The notes: generated by a model from the sequence alone, not told the origin. Numbered from the stretch's first letter, positions 50,608-59,432 are shown. The stretch: DNA of 64,000 nucleotides from Gordonia gummivorans (GCF_022513585.1 NZ_JAKWBF010000006.1:62001-126000), one strand, 5' to 3'. A program made the numbers and translations.

Positions 50608-51906
50608 TCAGGACGCGACGGGCGGCAGAACGAAAACCGAACCGTCCTTCTCCTGAACGATGTCGATCGTGACGTCGGCTCGTGCGTCGGGTGAGTCGAC
50701 CAGGGCGCCAAGCCCTTGCAGACGACGCGAGGTGTCGAGGAGCTTGTCGACCGAGCCCGACGAGAACATGAAGTCGCGTGTTCCGTGCGAACGGTCGAGG
50801 TGCAGCGTCGAGAGTCGAAGGAGCACTGTGCGTAGACGGTTCGCGAGTTCATCGATCTCGCGTTCTTCGTTCTGCAGGGTTTGGACGAACCGCTCAAAGG
50901 GGTTGTCCTCGTCCTCCTGCGCGTGCTCGACCGCTTGCAATACCAGGGTGCGTCGTTTCATCTCGATTGCGGTGCGTGCCAATTGCACGTGGACGTAGAA
51001 CTCGCCCGACGGGTCATCGATCGTGGGGATCTCCTGCACGAGTTTATTGAGTTCGACTCTGCCCTCATCGAGTGACTTTAGCGCCTCCTCCCACTTGATG
51101 ATTCGTGCGTCGGCACGGACCACCGCGGTGTCGATGACATTCACTGCACTGTCGAGACCCAGGCTCACACCGAGACGTCCCTGGTCGAGCACGATAGATG
51201 TGGCCTTGCTGATGGCGCTCTTGCAGCCCTGCAGCTCATGCTGTTCGTCGGCGAGCTTCTCCGCGTGGAGCTTCTCGAGCAGGGCCGTGATGTTCTCGAT
51301 GGCGCGCTGCCGCTTCTGGTCGGCGTGAGCACTTGCCGCCACCGCAACCGCCATCAGCACGAGCGGTGCGGCGACGGTCAATGCCGCAGCCCCTGTTGCG
51401 GCGAGGCCCGCAGTTCCGGCGCTACCGGCCGCGGCACCGGCGGCAGCGGCTTTGCCGGCACTGACAGGTACAAAGCTTGCATGGGCGGCGATCTTGGACC
51501 CGTTCATCAACGCGCTGTGGACTCCGCCGCTACCGGCCGCCTTAGCCGCCATGGGTGTGAGGGCCCCGGCACTCATCTGCGCTGCGGCCTTGGCCGGAAC
51601 AACCATCCGATACAACGTCTCCCCGCCGTCTGTCACGACCTTTGGCGTCCGACTGACTAGCGAAGAAAGCTGCTGAGCGAGCGGGCTGGCCGCCGATAGT
51701 GCGAGGCCGCTGGATCGGTCGACCGACCCATCCAGCGAGTGGGCCTCCAGAGTGGCGATCGGAGCGTCGGCAAAGGCCGCCAATGCGCTGCGCAGCCCTT
51801 CAAGGCGCGCGGGAGTCATGGTGTCGTCGTTCAGCACCGCGGGAACGTCGGTGTCCCGCGTGGTGAGTGTCCAGAAGGGAATGACCTCGCCGGCAGTGTC
51901 AGACAT
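50608..51906 (-). CDS. Unknown protein with one hydrophobic segment and coiled coil, 432 aa
   Basis: ATG 51906 (MSDTAGEVIPFW) has GAGG seven bases before it. Residues about 150-210 are Ala/Gly-rich and end in a hydrophobic stretch (APLVLMAVAVAASAHAD) that could be a membrane segment. After it comes a long charged helical region (ENITALLEKLHAEKLADE, EEREIDELANRLRTVLLR) predicted to be coiled coil. No enzymatic motif. It may be a membrane-anchored partner of the UDG-like protein encoded 14 bp downstream, but this is only positional inference. Confidence 0.75.
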   Translation of the reverse strand: MSDTAGEVIPFWTLTTRDTDVPAVLNDDTMTPARLEGLRSALAAFADAPIATLEAHSLDGSVDRSSGLALSAASPLAQQLSSLVSRTPKVVTDGGETLYRMVVPAKAAAQMSAGALTPMAAKAAGSGGVHSALMNGSKIAAHASFVPVSAGKAAAAGAAAGSAGTAGLAATGAAALTVAAPLVLMAVAVAASAHADQKRQRAIENITALLEKLHAEKLADEQHELQGCKSAISKATSIVLDQGRLGVSLGLDSAVNVIDTAVVRADARIIKWEEALKSLDEGRVELNKLVQEIPTIDDPSGEFYVHVQLARTAIEMKRRTLVLQAVEHAQEDEDNPFERFVQTLQNEEREIDELANRLRTVLLRLSTLHLDRSHGTRDFMFSSGSVDKLLDTSRRLQGLGALVDSPDARADVTIDIVQEKDGSVFVLPPVAS

Positions 51907-52057
51907 GAGCACCTCATTCGTAGCTCTAACGGTTCGTTGGAATGAGGTGAATGTATCGGACGACTCGGACAATGTGCAGCGTTCATCCGTTCGGACCACA
52001 TCGTCGAATACCGCGCGCCGCGAGAGTCATTCGCGATGCCCGACCATGCCGCGGCTG

Positions 52058-52063
52058 TATCTT
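52058..52063 (+). promoter_or_regulatory. -10 box (TATCTT) for a leaderless transcript
   Basis: TATCTT lies six bases before ATG 52070, which decides between the several in-frame starts of the lipoprotein gene. Confidence 0.5.
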
Positions 52064-52069
52064 CGTCCC

Positions 52070-53755
52070 ATGCCTGCAGGTCGACCTCTCATGCCGAATC
52101 GCACACTCTCGACAATCTGGCTGACCGTCGTTGCTGCGCTTGTGTTCGCCGGCTGCAGCGTCGACGGAACGCCGACGAGCGAGACCGACCGACAGGTCCA
52201 GCCGAATCCGGTGCCGACGATGGTCGTGCTCGACGCCTCCCATTCGATGAACACCGCCGACGCACCCGGGCCGCGGTTGGACGCGGCCAAGGCCGCGGTG
52301 AGCTCGCTGGCCGGTGGGCTGCCCGCCGGAACGCCGTTCGGAGTCGTCGCGTTCGGTTCGCAGCAGGTGGCCCGCGAGACGACGCAGACCGTGGGGTGTG
52401 CGGATGTGCGGACCGTCGTACCGCTCGGACCTCTGAACACCACGGCGCTCGATGGCGCACTCGGCGCGCTGCAGGCCAAGGGCTACACGCCGATCGCGTT
52501 GGCGCTCCAGCAGGCCGCCGAGCAGCTTCCCGCGAGTGGTCCGGCGTCGATCGTGTTGGTGTCCGACGGCGAGTCGACCTGTCAGCCGCCGCCCTGCGAG
52601 GTTGCCGCAGCCATTCACCAGCAGCGTCCGGACGTCACGATCAGCGCGGTCGGGTTCCGGACCGACGACCCGTCGCTCGCCTGCATCGCCGAGAAGGGCG
52701 GCGGACTGTTCGTCACCGCCGACAACGCCGCGCAACTGTCGGCGAGGCTCGCCGCAGCGCAGAACGCCCAGGCCGCCACCACACGTCTCACCCCGACGTC
52801 ACGGGGTGGGATCACGATCGGCCAGACGCTGTCCGATGTCCGAGCAGCGAATCCGAGCTTCCCGACCTCTGGCCGCACCGACGGCGACCGCACCATCTAC
52901 CGCTGGATCGACTGCGACTACGCCTTCGTCGACGACGTGCTCGTGGAGATCGCGCCGGGTGATCCGCCGGGATCTGCGGGCACCACGATCGACGGGGTAT
53001 CGAGCGGGACGCCGGGTTCGCGGGCCGTCGAGTTGTACGGCGAACCACTCGAAGACTCCGACAACGTGGCCGTGTTCACCGCCGACCAGGCGGCCGGTAC
53101 CGCCTACCGGATCGGCTACGAGGGTGGCGACACGATCGCCGACGGCACCGTCACCACGGTGATCCTTTGCCACTGCCTGCCGTCGAAGAACTCGCCCGAC
53201 GGTGGGCCCGAGCAGGTCAAGGTCATCGCCGTCGACCAGTCGGGAAATCCGATCAACGGATTTGCCGTCACCGGCAGTACGCAATCCTGGGACAGCAGCA
53301 CGATTGGATACTGCTCCAACGCCATTGGTGCGATCACACTGGGCGTGTACCACTGCGGCAGCACAGCCGACTCGGCAAGCGTCTGTTGGCCCTCTCGCGG
53401 TCAGTTACTGTGCGCCTATTCGCCTTTCAAATCAGAACTGACGGCGTACAGCTACTCGGGAACGCTTCCCACACTTGATCAGCCCGACCCGGACGTGTCG
53501 CCCTGGGGATTGGAACTCGCCAACGGCGCTCGCTGTGTGAAGATCATCGGCGGTTCGTACCCGCCTGGGCCGACCGGCTATCTGTATTCGTATGGTTGTG
53601 GGTCGGGCTCCGAGAACACCTACGTGTTCGTGCGCAGCGACTCCGAGCAGCTCTTCGACAAATCCGGGTCGACGTGGACGGTCACCTACGGTGACAGCGA
53701 TTCGGTGCCGACGCAGGTTGCCGTGACGAAAGCGTATTACTCTGCGGCGCAATGA
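52070..53755 (+). CDS. Secreted VWA-domain lipoprotein, 561 aa
   Basis: From ATG 52070 the protein has a basic N-terminus, a hydrophobic core (LSTIWLTVVAALV) and the lipobox VFAGC, so it is exported and lipid-anchored. The VWA domain starts at about residue 48: MVVLDASHSMN (DxSxS), Thr in the ALDGALGAL region and VLVSDGEST. Many Cys pairs follow, e.g. GESTCQPPPC, ILCHCLPS, YCSNAIG and YHCGS, suggesting a disulphide-rich extracellular C-terminal part without known homology to me. It is transcribed away from the 432-aa gene and faces the inositol transporter gene. Confidence 0.83.
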   Translation: MPAGRPLMPNRTLSTIWLTVVAALVFAGCSVDGTPTSETDRQVQPNPVPTMVVLDASHSMNTADAPGPRLDAAKAAVSSLAGGLPAGTPFGVVAFGSQQVARETTQTVGCADVRTVVPLGPLNTTALDGALGALQAKGYTPIALALQQAAEQLPASGPASIVLVSDGESTCQPPPCEVAAAIHQQRPDVTISAVGFRTDDPSLACIAEKGGGLFVTADNAAQLSARLAAAQNAQAATTRLTPTSRGGITIGQTLSDVRAANPSFPTSGRTDGDRTIYRWIDCDYAFVDDVLVEIAPGDPPGSAGTTIDGVSSGTPGSRAVELYGEPLEDSDNVAVFTADQAAGTAYRIGYEGGDTIADGTVTTVILCHCLPSKNSPDGGPEQVKVIAVDQSGNPINGFAVTGSTQSWDSSTIGYCSNAIGAITLGVYHCGSTADSASVCWPSRGQLLCAYSPFKSELTAYSYSGTLPTLDQPDPDVSPWGLELANGARCVKIIGGSYPPGPTGYLYSYGCGSGSENTYVFVRSDSEQLFDKSGSTWTVTYGDSDSVPTQVAVTKAYYSAAQ

Positions 53756-53849
53756 TTTAGCTCAGTCATCACCGTCGCCCGCGCCGGCTGAGGCGCGAGT
53801 CTGCAGCCTCAAAGCCTCTGGCGGATTGCGTTGTCGGCTCACCGCGCCG

Positions 53850-53890
53850 TTCGAGGCTCCTCGCTGCGCTCGTCGCATCTCAGGGAGCGG
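53850..53890. repeat. Repeat family A copy
   Basis: GTTCGAGGCTCCTCGCTGCG followed by CTCGTCGCATCTCAGGGAGC, a slightly diverged version of the units at 45615 and 59388. It lies just before the hairpin terminator. Confidence 0.7.
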
Positions 53891-53897
53891 ATGGAGG

Positions 53898-53928
53898 AAA
53901 GTACACCAACGTGACGTTGGTGTACTTT
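53898..53928. terminator. Perfect 14-bp hairpin, bidirectional terminator between convergent genes
   Basis: AAAGTACACCAACG and CGTTGGTGTACTTT are exact reverse complements around a TGA loop. A-tract and T-tract flank it, so it can stop transcription from either side. It sits between the lipoprotein gene (ends 53755) and iolT (ends 53955), which point at each other. Confidence 0.85.
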
Positions 53929-53954
53929 CTACCGCGCAAAGTTCGCTTGCGACC

Positions 53955-55421
53955 TCAGGAGTGAATTCTCCCCCGTAGGTGATGGGTGTAGATCGCGCCG
54001 GTGGTGACGTCCTCCTCGACTTCTTCCAGTGTCCGGCCCCGGGTTTCGGGCGCCTGCGTGTACACGAAGGCGAGGGCGAACAGCCCGATGACGCCGAACA
54101 TGAAGAACGTTCCGGTGATGCCGATGGCCTCGACGATGGTCGGGAAGAACAGGCCGAGGAAGGCGTTGGTCATCCAGAGGCAGAACACCGAGATGCCGAT
54201 CGCGAGTCCGCGGATCTGCAGCGGGAAGATCTCCGACAGCAGCACCCAGGTGGCGACGTTGAGGAAGGTCTGCATCGAGCCGACGAAGCCGACGATCAGG
54301 ACCAGCAGAACGTACGGCCGGATCGAATTGCCTTCGGGGATCGCGAGGGAAGCGATACCGATGAGGAAGTGGAACGTGGTGGTGGAGGCGTAGCCGACGA
54401 TCAGCGTGGTGCGTCGGTTGATGCGATTCATGAGCCACAGTGCGGTTGCCGAGCCGACGACCGCGATGATGCCGGGTGCGATGTTGGCGATCAACGCCGC
54501 GTTGGATGTGAAACCGGCATCCTTGAGCACCGATTGGCCGTAGTACATGATCGCGTTGATGCCGGTCAGCTGTTGGGCGACACCAAGTCCGATGCCCACC
54601 AACACGATTCGTCGAACCCATCGGCTGTCGCGGATCGCGCTCCAGGTGCCGTGGACCTGCTTCTCCTCGAGTTCCTTGACCTCGGCGATCATGTCGACCT
54701 CGGCGCGGGCGCGCTGCTGGCTGCGGATGGTGGAGAGCACCTCGTAGGCTTCGTCGCGTCGGCCCTGCGAGATCAGCCAACGCGGTGACTCCGGCACGCG
54801 AATCATGCCGACCATCAAGCAGATTGCGGGCAACGCGGCGATCGCGAGCATGTAGCGCCACACGCCCTCGTGCTCACCCCAGACGTTGCCGATGATGGCG
54901 TTGATGACGAAGGCGGCCAGCTGTCCGACGACGATCATCAACTCGTTGCGGCCGGCCAGCGAACCGCGGATCTCGTAGGGGGCAACCTCGGCCAGATAGA
55001 CCGGGACGACGGTCGACGCGCCGCCGACCGCGAGGCCCAGAATGATGCGGCCGATCACCATGACGCCGAAGCCGGGCGAGAAGACGCAGGTGATGGTGCC
55101 GAGGAGGAACAGGACGGCCAGGCCGATGATGGTCTGGCGTCGGCCCAGCTTGTCGGCGACGCGTCCGCCGATCATCGCGCCGAATGCCGCGGCAAAAAGC
55201 AAGGAGCTGGTGACCACGCCTTCGGTGAAGGCCGTGAGTCCCAGCTCCTCTTTCATCGGCTCGAGTGCGCCGTTGATGACGCCCGTGTCGTAGCCGAACA
55301 GCAGACCGCCCAGTGTCGCGATGAGCGCGACGGAATGCAGGCGCCGCCGGAAGGGCCCGTGGCCCAGCGGCGGCAGCTTGGAATGGTCGGTGATAGTTCG
55401 GGGACTCTCGGCAGTGGTCAT
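53955..55421 (-). CDS. iolT: MFS sugar porter, probable myo-inositol transporter
   Basis: 488 aa with 12 hydrophobic segments. Sugar-porter signatures: GYDTGVINGAL in TM1, GGRVADKLGRRQTI (RxGRR loop), IGRIILGLAVGG, VPESPRWLISQGR after TM6, QQLTGINAIMYYGQ in TM7 and PETRGRTLEEVEED at the C-terminus. H+-coupled uptake of a cyclic polyol or hexose is expected. Inositol is inferred from the nearby iolG, iolD, iolB and iolA genes and the IolR-like operator in its promoter. It is divergent from the oxidoreductase gene. Confidence 0.85.
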   Translation of the reverse strand: MTTAESPRTITDHSKLPPLGHGPFRRRLHSVALIATLGGLLFGYDTGVINGALEPMKEELGLTAFTEGVVTSSLLFAAAFGAMIGGRVADKLGRRQTIIGLAVLFLLGTITCVFSPGFGVMVIGRIILGLAVGGASTVVPVYLAEVAPYEIRGSLAGRNELMIVVGQLAAFVINAIIGNVWGEHEGVWRYMLAIAALPAICLMVGMIRVPESPRWLISQGRRDEAYEVLSTIRSQQRARAEVDMIAEVKELEEKQVHGTWSAIRDSRWVRRIVLVGIGLGVAQQLTGINAIMYYGQSVLKDAGFTSNAALIANIAPGIIAVVGSATALWLMNRINRRTTLIVGYASTTTFHFLIGIASLAIPEGNSIRPYVLLVLIVGFVGSMQTFLNVATWVLLSEIFPLQIRGLAIGISVFCLWMTNAFLGLFFPTIVEAIGITGTFFMFGVIGLFALAFVYTQAPETRGRTLEEVEEDVTTGAIYTHHLRGRIHS

Positions 55422-55498
55422 CGGAAAACTCCTTGTGCGTTACTTCGACGCGCTGTGGTGATCGCCGTCACAGGTCAGCATAGCGCATGACGGTTATA

Positions 55499-55508
55499 TG
55501 TCCTAACA
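55499..55508. promoter_or_regulatory. IolR-like operator TGTCCTAACA
   Basis: TGTCCTAACA fits the consensus KGWCHTRACA that I recall for the GntR-type inositol repressor IolR of Corynebacterium glutamicum (all ten positions). It lies in the divergent iolT/oxidoreductase promoter. Confidence 0.5.
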
Positions 55509-55527
55509 AACTGTCAAATTAGTTTGT
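55506..55527. promoter_or_regulatory. Inverted repeat ACAAACT-N8-AGTTTGT over the iolT -35 region
   Basis: A perfect 7-bp inverted repeat overlaps TTGACA (on the minus strand, 55512-55517), a good -35 for iolT. A regulator bound here would block that promoter. It overlaps the IolR-like site by three bases. Confidence 0.55.
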
Positions 55528-55614
55528 GATGCTCGTCGCTAGGAGGTGAACCGTTGATCTGCCGACGTGGCACGCCTAGGATCGACCACACATGTCAGGA
55601 CAAAGGAGTTGACG

Positions 55615-56631
55615 ATGCGTCTTGGGCTGGTCGGATACGGTGCCGGTGGACGGCTTTTTCACGCTCCCTACATCGCGGCGGTCGAAGAGATCGATCTCGT
55701 CGGGGTAGTGACGCGCAACCCCGATCGTAGGCGTGAGGTGGCCTCCGACCTGCCCGGTGTCGCCGTGTACGACACCCTCGGCGACCTCCTCGACGCGGGC
55801 GTAGACGCGGTCACCATCACCACGCCGCCGGACACCCGACACGACCTCGTCCTGGAGGCCATCGGTCGCGGCGTCCACGTCGTCGCCGACAAGCCGTTCG
55901 CGCCCTACGCGGCGGGTGGTCGGGAACTGGCCGACGCCGCGCAGCGTGCCGGCGTCCTGCTCAGTGTCTTCCACAACCGTCGCTTCGACGCCGACCTCAC
56001 CACCATCGCCGACGTGCTGCCCAAGCTCGGGCAGGTGTGGCGATGCGAGTCGCGTTTCGACCTGGACGAGCCTGGCAGCCTCGACGCAGGTCCCTCGGGC
56101 GGGTTGCTCCGCGACCTCGGCGCGCACCTCGTCGACCAGATGCTGGTGCTGTTCGGGCCGGTCGAGTCGGTGTCGGCGCATCTCGACGTCGTCGATCAGC
56201 GCGAGGGTCGCACGGATTGTGGCTTCGCTGTGTCGATGACCCACCGGTCTGGCGTCTACTCGACGGTGAGCGCGAGCAAGATCAACCACATCGCGGCACG
56301 GCAGTGGCGCATCTACGGGTCGCTGGGCACGTACGCCAGTGACGGCACCGACGCGCAGGTGGATCAGATCAAGTCGGGTAAGCGCCCGGCGGATGACCTC
56401 TCCGCGTGGGGGTTCGAAGACCCGACTCGGCTTGGCGCGGTCTACACCGCCGCCGGCGCCGAGGTGATTCCGTCGGCCCAGGGGCGCTACGACGAGTACT
56501 ACCGCCGCTTCGCCGCCGCCGTCGACCATGCTGCGCCACAGCCGGTTCCGGCGTCGGAGGGTATTGCCGTGCTGGAGGTACTCGACGCCGCGCGTCGGAG
56601 CGCCGTCGAGGGGATCACGGTTCGGCTCTGA
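55615..56631 (+). CDS. Gfo/Idh/MocA-family NAD(P)-dependent oxidoreductase
   Basis: 338 aa from ATG 55615, preceded by AAAGGAG. Rossmann start LGLVGYGAGGRLFHAPY; family motif VVADKPFAPYA (Lys-Pro) at about residue 92; LSVFHNRRFDADL; SGGLLRDLGAHLVDQM (catalytic Asp/His region) at about 160. It oxidises or reduces a polyol or keto-sugar. It is divergent from iolT and shares its operator, so it likely acts on an inositol isomer or derivative, but the substrate cannot be fixed from sequence. It is distinct from iolG at 59482. Confidence 0.87.
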   Translation: MRLGLVGYGAGGRLFHAPYIAAVEEIDLVGVVTRNPDRRREVASDLPGVAVYDTLGDLLDAGVDAVTITTPPDTRHDLVLEAIGRGVHVVADKPFAPYAAGGRELADAAQRAGVLLSVFHNRRFDADLTTIADVLPKLGQVWRCESRFDLDEPGSLDAGPSGGLLRDLGAHLVDQMLVLFGPVESVSAHLDVVDQREGRTDCGFAVSMTHRSGVYSTVSASKINHIAARQWRIYGSLGTYASDGTDAQVDQIKSGKRPADDLSAWGFEDPTRLGAVYTAAGAEVIPSAQGRYDEYYRRFAAAVDHAAPQPVPASEGIAVLEVLDAARRSAVEGITVRL

Positions 56632-56636
56632 GGTCC

Positions 56637-56694
56637 ACACACAGAACTACCATCTACACAGGAGATCCCGTGTGTAGATGGTAGTTCTGTGTGT
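56637..56694. terminator. Perfect 24-bp palindrome with 10-base loop
   Basis: Arms 56637-56660 and 56671-56694 are exact reverse complements (inner part ACTACCATCTACACA). It follows the oxidoreductase stop by 5 bp, so it can terminate that transcript. A related palindrome stands on the other side of the next gene. Confidence 0.75.
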
Positions 56695-56742
56695 GCGGAA
56701 ACGCGATGGAACCGGATTCGGGTCGCCTGCGTCCAACCTGGT

Positions 56743-57663
56743 ATGCAGACATTTCCCACTGACGCCAACGGCATCATCTTCCGCCAGACTGCCATCGACC
56801 GCGGGTTCACCGACAATCAGCTCGCGAGGGCGGTCGAGAACAAACAGATCGAGCGCATCTGGCCCGGTGCGTTCCTGCCGAAACAGACGCTCACGCGCGA
56901 AGAACGACACAAACGAACGGCGATCGCCGCGGGAACGCTCAGCGGTGGATCGACAGCGCTGGCCGACGAATCGGCCGCAGTCCTGCATGGACTGTCGCTA
57001 CTCAATGCGCGGTGGAACAAGGTGCATGTGGCCAGCGGGCTGAAGTCCGGTGGCCGTATCGACAAACGCAAGCACATCCACTCCGGACCGCTCGACGCCG
57101 CCGACGTGGTGACCGTGGAAGGCGTGAAGGTGACTTCCCTCGAGCAGACGGCGGTCAGCATCGCGTGCTCGCGAGGCTTCTATGAGGCCTTGGCGGTGTT
57201 CGACTCGGCTTTGCGGCTCGGGGCCGATCGCGACGTGATGGCCGGCAAGCTCGAGAGTTACCGGCCGGGCGTACTCATCGGACGACGCGGTCTCCACTAC
57301 GCAAATGGGAAATCGGAGAATGCGGGCGAGTCATGGGGCCGCGGCCAGATCATCGACGACGGTCTGCCGATTCCTGACCTGCAACGGGAATTCCACGACA
57401 GGGAGGGCGAGTTCATCGGTCGATGCGACTACGCATGGTCGGGCAAGTTGGTCGCGGAGTTCGACGGCATGCGCAAGTATCAGGGTGATCTGCGAAAGGG
57501 GGAATCGCCTTTCGACGCGATGAAGCGGGAGAAGATTCGCGAAGACGCGCTGCGCCGGATAGGCGTGATGGTGATCCGCTGGATCTGGGCAGACCTGAAG
57601 GACTTCAAGGTGGCGGCGATGGTCCGGGAATGGCTGGACCAGTTCGGTTTGCTGGCCGCCTGA
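56743..57663 (+). CDS. AbiEi-like winged helix plus DUF559-like endonuclease-fold protein
   Basis: 306 aa from ATG 56743 (MQTFPTDANGI). The N-terminal region (RQTAIDRGFTDNQLARAVE, IERIWPGAFLP) is the winged helix typical of AbiEi-type/AbrB-like antitoxin modules. The C-terminal part (REFHDREGEFIGRCDYAW, KLVAEFDGMRKYQG, KREKIREDALRRIGVMVIRW) follows the Vsr/DUF559 endonuclease fold: Asp, then Glu-Phe-Asp-Gly, then the Lys/Arg helix. Such paired-domain proteins are abundant in actinobacteria with no proven function. No toxin gene is beside it. It is flanked by two related palindromes. Confidence 0.75.
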   Translation: MQTFPTDANGIIFRQTAIDRGFTDNQLARAVENKQIERIWPGAFLPKQTLTREERHKRTAIAAGTLSGGSTALADESAAVLHGLSLLNARWNKVHVASGLKSGGRIDKRKHIHSGPLDAADVVTVEGVKVTSLEQTAVSIACSRGFYEALAVFDSALRLGADRDVMAGKLESYRPGVLIGRRGLHYANGKSENAGESWGRGQIIDDGLPIPDLQREFHDREGEFIGRCDYAWSGKLVAEFDGMRKYQGDLRKGESPFDAMKREKIREDALRRIGVMVIRWIWADLKDFKVAAMVREWLDQFGLLAA

Positions 57664-57683
57664 CGGTCAGAGGGCACACCGAA

Positions 57684-57725
57684 AACTCCCATCTACACAC
57701 GGGATCTCGTGTGTAGATGGGAGTT
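57684..57725. terminator. 18-bp palindrome related to the one at 56637
   Basis: Arms 57684-57701 and 57708-57725 are exact reverse complements around GGATCT. The sequence AACTCCCATCTACACACG differs from the first palindrome by a paired change (A-T to C-G) in the stem. It lies between convergent genes and can stop both transcripts. Confidence 0.78.
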
Positions 57726-57740
57726 CTGTGTGTACGGGAT

Positions 57741-59279
57741 TCAGGCGTTCTGCGGGAAGCCCAGGTTCAGGCCGCCGTGGCTCGGGTCGAGCCAGCGGGT
57801 GGTGATGGCCTTGGTGCGGGTGAAGAAGTGCACACCCTCGGTGCCGTGGGCGTGGGTGTCGCCGAACAGCGACGCCTTCCAGCCACCAAAGCTGAAGTAG
57901 GCCATGGGAACCGGGATCGGCACGTTGATGCCGATCATGCCCACCTCGACCTCGTTCTGGAACCGACGTGCGGCGCCACCGTCGTTGGTGAAGATCGCGG
58001 TGCCGTTGCCGTACTGGTTGGCGTTGATGAGGTCGATGGCCTCGTCGTAGGAGTCGACGCGCACGACGGAGAGCACCGGGCCGAAGATCTCGTCGGTGTA
58101 GACGCTCATGTCGGTGGTGACGTTGTCGATCAGCGTCGGGCCGAGCCAGAAACCTTCTGTGTAATCCCCCGTCGCTTCGCTCGCCCCTGACCCGCCATCC
58201 ACCTCCACGGTACGGCCGTCGAGAACCAGTGTGGCACCGTCGGCTTCGCCGGCGTCGACGTACGAAGCAACCTTGTCGCGATGCACCTTGGTGACCAGCG
58301 GACCCATGTCGGAATCCTTGGTGCCGTCGCCAGTCTTGATGGTCCTGGCGCGCTCGGCGATCTTGGCGACGAGGTCGTCGGCGATGTCGCCGACGGCGAC
58401 GCACGCCGAGATGGCCATGCAACGCTCACCGGCAGAACCGAATCCGGCGTTGACCATAGCGTCGGCAGCAAGGTCGAGGTCGGCGTCGGGCAGCACGATG
58501 GCGTGGTTCTTGGCGCCGCCCAGCGCCTGCACGCGCTTACCTGCGGCGGTGCCGGTGGCGTACACGTACTGCGCGATCGGAGTGGAGCCGACAAAGCTGA
58601 TGGCCTTGATCGACGGGTTGGTCAGCAGCTCGTCGACGGCGAGTTTGTCGCCCTGCAGAACGTTGAACACGCCGTCGGGCAGGCCCGCTTCCTTCCACAG
58701 CGCTGCCAGCCACAGCGATGCCGACGGGTCCTTCTCGGACGGCTTGAGGACGACGGTGTTGCCGGCGGCAATCGCGATGGGGAAGAACCACATCGGGACC
58801 ATGGCCGGGAAGTTGAACGGCGAGATGATGCCGACCGGGCCGAGCGGCTGGTACACGGAATGGACGTCGACCTTGGTCGAGGCGTTCTCGGTGTACCCAC
58901 CCTTGAGCAGATGCGGGATACCGCAGGCGAATTCGACGACCTCCTGGCCGCGCGACACCTCACCGAGGGCGTCGGAGACGACCTTGCCGTGCTCGGAGGT
59001 GATGATCTCCGCGAGTTCGCCCTTGCGCTCGTTGAGCAGCTCGCGGAATTTGAACAGGATCGAGGTGCGTTTGGCGAGGCTGGTGTCGCGCCAGACCGGG
59101 AAGGCGGCGGCTGCGGCGTCGATGACGGCGCGCGCGTCCTCGAGGTTGGCCAGCGCGACATCCTTGGTGATCTCGCCGGTGGCCGGGTTGGTCACCGGGG
59201 CGGTGTTGGTCGACGTTCCGGGGAACGCCTTGTTGTTCACCCAGTGTGAGACGGTGCGGGTGATGGCGGGTGCAGACAT
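57741..59279 (-). CDS. iolA: Methylmalonate/malonate-semialdehyde dehydrogenase (CoA-acylating)
   Basis: 512 aa from ATG 59279, seven bases after AGGAG. Aldehyde-dehydrogenase hallmarks: GPVGIISPFNFPAMVPMWF, LKPSEKDPS, GGAKNHAIVLPDADLD, FGSAGERCMAISACV with the catalytic Cys at about residue 287, and EIFGPVLSV. The family converts malonate semialdehyde to acetyl-CoA, the last step of inositol breakdown, and also serves valine degradation. At about residue 355 a short loop GGSGASEATG, coded by the in-frame repeat at 58166-58196, interrupts a normally compact region. It is the last gene of the minus-strand iol series, 202 bp after iolG. Confidence 0.92.
   Translation of the reverse strand: MSAPAITRTVSHWVNNKAFPGTSTNTAPVTNPATGEITKDVALANLEDARAVIDAAAAAFPVWRDTSLAKRTSILFKFRELLNERKGELAEIITSEHGKVVSDALGEVSRGQEVVEFACGIPHLLKGGYTENASTKVDVHSVYQPLGPVGIISPFNFPAMVPMWFFPIAIAAGNTVVLKPSEKDPSASLWLAALWKEAGLPDGVFNVLQGDKLAVDELLTNPSIKAISFVGSTPIAQYVYATGTAAGKRVQALGGAKNHAIVLPDADLDLAADAMVNAGFGSAGERCMAISACVAVGDIADDLVAKIAERARTIKTGDGTKDSDMGPLVTKVHRDKVASYVDAGEADGATLVLDGRTVEVDGGSGASEATGDYTEGFWLGPTLIDNVTTDMSVYTDEIFGPVLSVVRVDSYDEAIDLINANQYGNGTAIFTNDGGAARRFQNEVEVGMIGINVPIPVPMAYFSFGGWKASLFGDTHAHGTEGVHFFTRTKAITTRWLDPSHGGLNLGFPQNA
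58166..58196. repeat. In-frame GC-rich repeat inside iolA
   Basis: The plus-strand core GTCGCTTCGCTCG resembles the elements in iolG and iolD. It encodes GGSGASEATG, similar to the GAGSxAS peptide of the other two. Confidence 0.5.
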
Positions 59280-59303
59280 GGGGGTACTCCTGTGTGGGTT
59301 CTT

Positions 59304-59432
59304 TCGCTCCCTGAGGTGCGAGCTTGCGATCTGTTTTCGCTCCCTGAGGTGCGAGCTTGCGAGCCTCGAAGGGTGGTGGTGCGAGCGCCCTTCGAGGCTC
59401 GTCGCTAGCGCTCCTCGCACCTCAGGGAGCGG
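59304..59432. repeat. Repeat family A: three units forming a large inverted repeat
   Basis: Two direct units (CGCTCCCTGAGGTGCGAGC at 59304 and 59338) are followed by an inverted unit (CCCTTCGAGGCTCG at 59388 through CTCAGGGAGCGG at 59432). Units two and three are near-perfect reverse complements and could fold into a long hairpin. It lies between iolG and iolA. Confidence 0.8.
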
